Shown here in pieces: positions 56,602 through 64,000 of a stretch of 64,000 bases of DNA. The stretch is taken from NCBI RefSeq assembly GCF_018446385.1, contig NC_055990.1:133250996-133314995 (forward strand), given 5' to 3'. Every line of letters begins with the position of its first letter. The stretch's first letter is position 1. The stretch is from Zingiber officinale. Lineage: Eukaryota; Streptophyta; Magnoliopsida; Zingiberales; Zingiberaceae. The notes below the pieces were generated by a model. That model did not search any database. It had not been told where the DNA came from and saw only the letters and a list, made by a program, of their open reading frames with translations. The translations under genes were made by a program, and so were the position numbers.

Positions 56602-58522
56602 TCCCTTCTTTTCCCTTTCTTTTGGGGGTTTGGCTGGGGTGTCTCAGCGTCCGCCGCCTTCTTCCTCTTCTATGGCGACGACAATCTTATCCTTATCGCG
56701 ACAGTCATTCCAGGTTCTTCGGAGGATGCAATCAGTACGATCTCATCGCGTCTTCGCCTTTATAGCCTCCTGATTCCGCGTCGTTTCTTGTTCCATTTTT
56801 AGTGGATTGATTGCTCGACAACTCTTTCTAATCAGAAGTTTAGTTTTAGGGTTCTCCAACTTATTATACATTTTATTAACGTTTCTTTTTCGTTTCTATT
56901 GTTTAATTCCCTGCAATAACTATGCCTCTAGAAGAATATTAGTTCTTATTCTAATAGAACAGTTGGGTCATTTCCAGTAAGATATATGCTTCTTTGAATA
57001 TGATCAGGTTCCATAATTGAATGAAGAGATTTGGGCTCATTAATTAGTTGTGCACCATGATTTCTTTCTGAATTCTGAATCCTGATCATTTTAGCACAAT
57101 ATTGGGGCATTGAAATTTCATACATTCGGAAATGTAGGAGAAAGATTTATTTTTTTAATTTTTTTTTCTTTCGAGACAGCCATTCAGATAACAGTATGGT
57201 TATAGAATTCTGCACTATAGGACTATCTATATCTTAATATGATCAAGAAGCTATATTTGCCTTAGTATTTGGGGCAAGTTACATAGATCTTAAGCACCCT
57301 TACATGCTGCTCTATGCATATTTTAACATTCCTACTTATTGATAAACTGAAAGACTTATGGATAAGATTTATCTTTGGGTCATCAGTGTTCAATTTGTCT
57401 AGTTAGCAGAAGATTAATTTCTTACTTAGTAAAGCCATTTTATTGAGAGTTGAAACAACATGCAATCTTTTGAAATCATCTTACCACTTACTAGCAAATA
57501 CAATTACACAAATTATCTTACCACTTACCAGCAAATACATGTGGAGTTTACTTACACTGTTGTGGAAACGAGTTACATGTATTTGTAAGGAGACCAGCAG
57601 TTAATGATATATCTAATATCTCAAGAGCAATGGAGGACAATGTTTGGAGTAGATCATTGTGCTATGCGTTTTCTTTATGAAACATGGAAAACTTGTAGAG
57701 GGTAAGAGGGAAAAGTGAGAACAAATAAGATCAAAAATAGACAAGCTATGTAGCTGCTCTGAATGGCTGCCTTTGTCAATGACTATGCGGACATAGGTTT
57801 TGTTTAGGTTGTGAAAACGATCCACTACATGAGATGGCTCACCTAAGAATTGGATAAACACAGAAGGTAGCGGTTGATGGATTGCTTAGCACCTAGGCAG
57901 GAGCATAGGCAAGGTGACATTACAATAGTGTTTAAATAACAAAGAGAAGTAGATTAAATTAAAAATGACTTTAATGTGTGTACATATGACAACTGGAACT
58001 TCAATTACAATCACAAATAAAGATGTCATAATTGATTGGAAGCACTAGACGCATAACAAAAACAATTTGTTTTTTTATATTTCACTTCACACCAAGAAAA
58101 TAAAAAACACAACAAATTATAAAATTAAATGTTATATTCATAATTCCAAATTGTAAAACAATGCATAACCACTTTATAATTAATGTCATACTAAAATGTC
58201 GAACTGTAGATAACTTCTGTCAAATAAATCAATAGCTTACAAAAAATTAGGCTTTTTTGTTAAACTCACTTGGACTACCTATGCAGCCTATCTAGACCAC
58301 CTAGATGGCTCTCTTGGACCCCTTTTAAAAAGAAACAACTAGCTATTAGGCTAAGCAGCGTCTTGGTGAAACCACATAGGTAGCTTTTGTAAAACTATGG
58401 ATACACAAATTAAATTATTTGGTGTTGAAAATTATCAGACCCACATAACTTTATGTATATAACAAAAATATTTTGGTTTAGAGGATTGCCCCCATAGGGA
58501 TGTTTCCCCCTAGGCTCTCATA
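56602..58522 (+). pseudogene. PPR exon 1 + 5' intron copy, unit D
   Basis: The exon copy (ATG at 56672) is the best kept: 21 open codons with one or two substitutions and the donor GTACGA intact. The empty hAT site reads CATCTTACCACTT near 57477. No PPR exon 2 follows. Confidence 0.85.
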
Positions 58523-59424
58523 TAACAAAAATTATCATGACGATTATTGTATGCGCTAGAAAATAAAGCCGGAGTCTCCGCGCTGCGAGGATTAAAGCAA
58601 AGACATGCTTCTCGAGGCCGGTGTAGTGGTACTCAGCATCTTTCAAAACATGACTTAGAAAATACACCGGCTGCTCTTTGCCGTCCTGCCGCACTAGTGC
58701 CGAGCCGACAGCATGCTCGGTTGAGGATAAGTATATACGGAGTGGCTCTCCAGCAGTTGGCTTAGCCATTATAGGTAAAGAGTTTAGGTAAATTTCAACT
58801 CTTCGAACGCCTGGTCACATTCTTTGTCCCACTGGAACTTGGAAGCTCGGCGTAGAATCTTGAGAAAAGGCAGGCTCCGATTGGCCGTCTTGGAGATAAA
58901 CCGCGATAGAGCTGTTATCCGACCGGTGAGTCGTTGCACTTCCTTCAGATTTCTGGGAGGTGGCATGTCCTGTAACGCCTTCACTTTGCTAGGGTTCGCC
59001 TCTATTCCCCGCTCTGTGACGATGTAGCCCAGGAATTGGCCGCTTTTCGCTCCGAACAGACACTTCTGGGGATTCAACTTGACTCCGTACGCCCTCAATG
59101 TTTGGAAGGTCTCCTTTATATTTGCACAAAGGTCTGCCGCTCGAAGTGATTTAATAAGTATGACATCAACATATACCTCGAGGTTCCGTCCGATCTGCCT
59201 TCGGAACACCTTGTTCATGAGCCACTGATATGTAGCCCCGACATTTTTCAATCCGAACAGCATCACGTTGTAGCAGTAGGTGCCATCCGCTGTAATGAAG
59301 CTAACTTTTTCTTGGTCCTCCCGGTCGAGCGGCACTTGGTGGTACCCCTGATAGGCGTCCAGCATGCATATCAGCTTGCATCCAGCGGTCGAGTCCACCA
59401 TCTGGTCGATTCTGGGCAGAGGGT
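58523..59424 (-). pseudogene. gypsy RNase H and RT C-terminal part, unit D
   Basis: RNase H (58769-58540) reads LSSTEHAVGSALVRQDGKEQ and ARRLRLYFLAHTIIVM, then switches to IIFVI and a stop at the break. RT (59401-58784) has VYVDVILIKS: the second catalytic Asp is Val. The frame ends at the solo LTR insertion. Confidence 0.85.
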
Positions 59425-61807
59425 TGTTGGTTGCTACTCGGAAAACCTAATGGTTCCACTGTACAAAAATTTTGTACAAAGGTCTGAACCTTTTTCCTAG
59501 CTACCATGTGTTCTTTTAAATTAAACTTGGATCGCCTGCAGAACTTAACACGTTTGATCCAAATTTAATCTATTTGTTCTTTTAGGTTTTGACTTGGATC
59601 TCCTACGGAACTTAACACGTTCGATCCAAATCACCTAGGTTATTAATTCCATTAAATATTAATTTCCAAAATTAGTTTCCAGTGCTGACGTGGCGAGGCA
59701 CATGACCTTCTTGGATATGGGAGCAACCACCACCGACTAGACAAAACCTTTTAAGGAAAACTAATATTTAATTTCCTAAAATAACTTTAGGTCAACTGAA
59801 AAGAACAATCAAATCACAAGGAAAAGAAAAACAAAAGAACATTACATCGAAAACAAATTCGAAACACTAAAATCGTAAGCCTCTTGTATTTGGTATTATT
59901 TCCAAAAATAACTAGTATGATGCGGAAAGGAAAAATACTAGTTATACCTTCTAGAAAGACCTCTTGATCTTCTACCGTATTCCTCTTCTAACCTCGGACG
60001 TTGTGTGGGCAACGATCTTCCAAGATGAGGACCACCAAAACACCTTCTTCTCCTCCTTGCTAGGTTCGGCCAAATCAAAAGCTTCACCAAGGATGAAGAA
60101 AAACACCAACCAAACTCCAAGGGATGAAAGCTTTCTCTCCTCCTTCTTCTTCTTCTCCAAGTAGTATCCGGCCACCACAAAGAGCTCCAAGCAAGAGAGG
60201 GTTTCGGCCACCACAAAGAGGAAGAGATGGAGAGAGGATGGCCGGCCGCAACACCAAGGAAAAGAGGGAGAGAATAATAGAGGTTGTGTCTCATGAAAGC
60301 ACCCCAACCCCCTCTTTTATATTCCTAAGCTTTGGTAAATAAGGAAATTTAATTATAATAAAATTTCCTTAACTTTCCTTGACATGAATTAATTGAGAAA
60401 ATAAAATAAAATTTCCTAATTAAACTTGTAATGGCCGGCCACCTCATGGAGAGCAAACAAGACAATTTTCAATCAACAATTAAAAATTCCTTATTTGTCT
60501 TCGGAAATTTAAAAAAATAAAATTTTCCTTTAAAATCCCTTCATGGTTGATAAAAAGAAATTTCTATAATTTTAATTTTTCAACATGTGAATAATTTTCA
60601 AAGAGAAAAAATAAAATATCTTTCCTATCTACAAATAAGGAAAGAGATCTAATCTCTTTTCTTAATCTTTTGTAGAAGAGATATTTTAATTTTAATTCTC
60701 TTCAATAAATTATATCTTCCGCATAAGAAAATTTTAAAATAAAAAATATTTTAAATTTAATGGGGGTCGGCCACCTAAGCTTGAGTTCAAGCTAGGGCCG
60801 GCCACCCATGAACCAAGGCTTGGCCGACCCTAGCTTGAACCATAAGCTAGCTTGGCCGGCCCCCTTATCATGGGTATGAAGGTGGGTATAGTACTCTATA
60901 AATAAGCGGCTACGATAGGGACCGAGAGGAGGAATTGGTTTTGGTCTCCCGATAAAATTAAGCATCCCGTGTTCGCCCCGAACACACAACTTAATTTTAT
61001 CAATAATAATTCATTCCACTAGAAAACTATTATTAAACTACCGCACCAATCCCAAATTATATTTTTGGACTCCTTCTTATTATGAGTGTGTTAGTCTCCC
61101 TGTGTTTAAGATGTCGAATGTCCACTAATTAAATGAGTTACTGACAACTCATTTAATTAATATCATAATCCAAGAATAGTACCACTCAACCTTATCGTCA
61201 TGTCGGACTAAGTCCACCTGCAGGGTTTAACATGACAATCTTTATGAGCTCATCTTGGGGACATTATCAACCTAGATTACTAGGACACAGTTTCCTTTTA
61301 TAATCAACAACACACACTACAAGTGATATCATTTCCCAACTTATCGGGCTTATTGATTCATCGAACTAAATCTCACCCATTGATAAATTAAAGAAATAAA
61401 TATTAAATATATGTGCTTGTTATTATATTAGGATTAAGAGCACACACTTCCATAATAACTGAGATATTTGTTCCTTTATAAAGTTAGTATAAAAGAAACA
61501 ACCTCAAATGATCCTACTCAATACACTCTAAGTGTACTAGTGTAATTATATAGTTAAGATAAACTAATTCCTAATTACACTACGACCTTCCAATGGTTTG
61601 TTCCTTTCCATTTTGATCGTGAGCTATTGTTTATAATTTATAAGGTACTGATAACATCCTCTTCTGTATGTGACACCACATACTATGTTATCTACAATAT
61701 AAATTAATTGAACAACTACAACTAAATGTAGACAATTTGACCAAATGTGATTCTTTATTCAAAATAAATGTTTACAAAAGCTTAGGCTTTCAGTATACAC
61801 TCTAACA
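59425..61807. mobile_element. solo LTR 2 (2383 bp) with AGGGT duplication
   Basis: Ends are TGTTGGTTGCTACTCGG and CACTCTAACA, with perfect AGGGT copies at 59420-59424 and 61808-61812. Unit C gives the uninterrupted site GGGCAGAGGGTAAAAATCC. It is the same family as 9531-12148. GGCCGGCC-type motifs lie at 60796, 60822 (GGCCGACC) and 60854, upstream of TATAAATA at 60897. No pol ORF is inside. Confidence 0.85.
60897..60904 (+). promoter_or_regulatory. candidate TATA box of solo LTR 2
   Basis: TATAAATA is followed by a GGGACCGAGAGGAGGAATTG block also present after the TATA box at 11233. Confidence 0.5.
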
Positions 61808-62738
61808 AGGGTAAAAATCCTTCGGGCATGCTCTATTCAGATTCCGAAAGTCAATGTAGACTAGCCACTTATTGCTCGGTTTGGAGACTAGCACTACATT
61901 GGCGAGCCAGCTCGGGAACAACACCTCCCGTATATGGCCAGCCTCCAAAAGCTTTTCAACTTCCGCCCTGATGATTACGTTCTGCTCGGCGCTGAAGACT
62001 CTTTTCTTCTGCTTCAAGGGCCGAGCGTCCGGTCGAACGTGAAGCTCGTGTTGTGCGACGCTCGGCGAGATGCCCAGTAGCTCGTGTGTCGACCATGCGA
62101 AGATGTCATGGTTCTGCCGCAGGCATCTGATGAGCTCTTCTTTCTGCTCCATCTCTAGGTCGGCCGCTACGAAAGTAGTGGCCTCCGGCCGGGCAGGATG
62201 GATTTGCACCTCCTGTTTTTCCTCATAAACTAGAGTAGGAGGTTTTTCTGTTATGGCATTTACCTCGATCCGGGGGTCTTTCGAGTAGACCTTGATTCGG
62301 CTCCGACCATCTCCACATAGCAACGCCGCATCACGAGCTGATCCCCTCTGACCTCGCCCACTTGGTCTTCCACGGGGAAATTGAGTTTTTGGCATAATGT
62401 AGAGACGACCGCCCTGAATTCGTTGAGACCGATCGCCCCAAGATCACATTGTAGGCGGAGGGGGCATCGACCACGATGAAGTTTGTGGTCCGCGTCCTCC
62501 GAAGCGGCACTTCTCCTAGCGAGGTAGCCAACCTGGCCTGCCCGACCGGCAGAACCTCGTTACCGGTGAACCCATACAGGGGGGTTGTCATCGACAAGAG
62601 CTCGGCTTGGTCAATTTGAAGCTGGTCGAACGCCTTTTTGAAGATAATATTGACCGAGCTTCCTGTATCAATAAAGATGCGATGAATAGTATAATTTGCT
62701 ATTATCGCTCGGATGATGAGGGTGTTGTCGTGCGGCAC
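61808..62738 (-). pseudogene. gypsy RT N-terminal part and protease, unit D
   Basis: Continues the RT split by solo LTR 2: FSAEQNVIIRAEVEKLLEAG, HIREV and RACPKDFYPC up to the insertion. The protease (62738-62331) has FIDTGSSVNIIFKK and FIVVDAPSAYNVILGR. The frame between the two is shifted near 62395. Confidence 0.85.
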
Positions 62739-62979
62739 TTCGACTCCCTCGAGGTCTCTGCGACCAAAGCTAATCTCGGGCCCCTGCGCCCGCTCTTGGC
62801 TACAGCCTACCGCGTGGATCCTCAGTTGCCGGGCGTGTGACTTCTGGGCTCGGTTGGAATCACCACCAGTTGGTCCACCGGCGATGATGTTGATCTCTCC
62901 TCAAGCAGCGTTACTTCTATTCTCTTCCTCACGGGCGATCGGTCGGCTCCGCTCGTGTGAGTCTCGTGGATGCTCATTC
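62739..62979 (-). pseudogene. gypsy gag C-terminal fragment, unit D
   Basis: A short stretch matches 54100-54330 in unit C. It stops abruptly at 62979, where foreign LTR-like DNA starts. Confidence 0.7.
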
Positions 62980-64000
62980 TGTTGAGACTTTCGGGCCGCA
63001 AAAATCACTTTTTGCGTTGCAGAAACCCCGAAGTTCCTAGCCACTGGATCCGTGCGAAGATAAAAATTACATGTACTTGTTTTCTTTCCTAGATCTACAC
63101 TAGATCTACATGGATAAGAGATTACCCTTGTAGCGAAGCCCTTTGCAAAATCCCGCTCGTCCAAACATTGTCGGATCTCGAGTGTGTTCAAATGGACACA
63201 CCTCTATACGTATCCAGACGAACAATAGAGATGGAGAAAAAACACTTAGAGTGTGCTAGCACTATAAGATGTTCAACCAAGGAGGAGGGGAGGGAGAGAA
63301 GAGAAGAAGAGAGGAAGAAGATGAAGTCTTTAATGAGCACACAATCTCATTCAATCACCCACTAGTGGCCGACCACAATTAGAGGGTTTTAAACCTCTAT
63401 GGGATACCAAGAGTCAAGGCTTTTGGTTTTCCTCATGAGGTGGCACACACATGTGCTAACTTTGATGATGTAGAACATCATCATTGGCCCACCCTATGCC
63501 AAACTTGACCTTTCATCTTCCCTCTCAAGTCAAGTCAAACTTGACCTCTTATCTCCCATGGTTGATCAAATCTAACCTTTGGTTCAAGTCAATTTTAATT
63601 TAATGAATCTCTATTCATTGAATTAAATTGACTTAATGAGTCCAAGTCTAAATTAGACTCATTTAACACATGAATCAAATTGAGTCTAACTCAATTAGTT
63701 TAATTTGAATTACTCTTAATCCAATTTGGTTCATCACATGAACCTAATCCTCTTGGTTCATCATATGAACCTAATCTCCATCTAATTGCCCTTTGTGTGT
63801 GACCCTATAGGTTCTTGTAACGTTGGCAATGCTCCTAAACCCATTTAGAAGCATAAGTAATGAGTGGTATCTAGCAACACATCATTACTACCTAAGTTAC
63901 AAGAATGTTGAGATCCAACATCACCTTGTGACTACTAATTGTGACTCTTCACAATATATGTCAATGTCCTTCTATTTTTAACATCTAAATTGATCAATGT
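62980..64000. mobile_element. LTR-like insertion, incomplete
   Basis: Gypsy homology ends at GGATGCTCATTC and the next bases, TGTTGAGACTTTCGGGCCG, look like an LTR start. The remaining ~1 kb holds repeated CAAGTCAAACTTGACC and GGTTCATCACATGAACC words and no gene. The other end is beyond the window, so type and length are unknown. Confidence 0.5.

Larger units (their letters stand above)
56422..62979. repeat. tandem unit D, interrupted
   Basis: Leader, PPR exon 1/intron copy (56602-58522) and gypsy fragment (58523-62979). The gypsy part is split by solo LTR 2 and cut at 62979 by another insertion, so the 5' LTR of this copy lies outside the window or is lost. Confidence 0.88.

Overview
The window is nuclear plant DNA made mostly of nested, broken transposable elements around one intact-looking host gene. 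The evidence is LTR retrotransposons primed by initiator tRNA-Met, spliced genes with GT-AG introns, an organelle-type PPR gene and a U1-70K relative. A monocot is likely; a Zingiberales source is only a guess from the LTR style. No bacterial operon, CRISPR array, rRNA or tRNA gene was seen.

1-24 kb is a stack of retrotransposons. On the minus strand, two SIRE-like Ty1/copia copies flank a shared LTR (1914-3500): one side has a primer-binding site, the other a polypurine tract. A decayed plus-strand copia pol follows (6.7-9.3 kb), cut by a 2.6 kb solo LTR (9531-12148, duplication CTTTG). Next is a plus-strand copia element (12980-23446) that has lost protease and integrase. Its RT/RNase H frame is split by a 4.6 kb Ty3/gypsy insertion (15558-20194, duplication CCAAA). 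That insertion keeps its 3' LTR and a spliced gene antisense to its own LTRs.

24-30 kb is a gypsy gag remnant, a probable very long LTR full of tandem repeats, AT-rich DNA and a possible SINE.

30-43 kb is the host island. A P-class PPR gene has a 21-codon first exon and a 6958 bp intron that carries a 4602 bp hAT transposon with a perfect 8 bp duplication. After it lies a 5'-truncated, intron-containing U1-70K copy with two CGA-to-TGA-type stops, then a 79 bp-armed fold-back.

44-63 kb is a three-unit head-to-tail array of about 6.2 kb per unit. Each unit is a copy of PPR exon 1 plus 5' intron (without the hAT) fused to a gypsy element that is always broken at the same RNase H position. The third unit is interrupted by a second solo LTR (59425-61807, duplication AGGGT) and then by another LTR-like insertion running off the window.

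The pattern I could not explain is in the LTR promoters. Four related SIRE-like LTRs carry different short palindromes (CGGTCGACCG or GGCGCC types), yet all arrange them in doublets 16-23 bp apart, mostly 19-21. In three LTRs the last doublet sits just upstream of a TATA box. A second LTR family has GGCCGGCC motifs in the same place.
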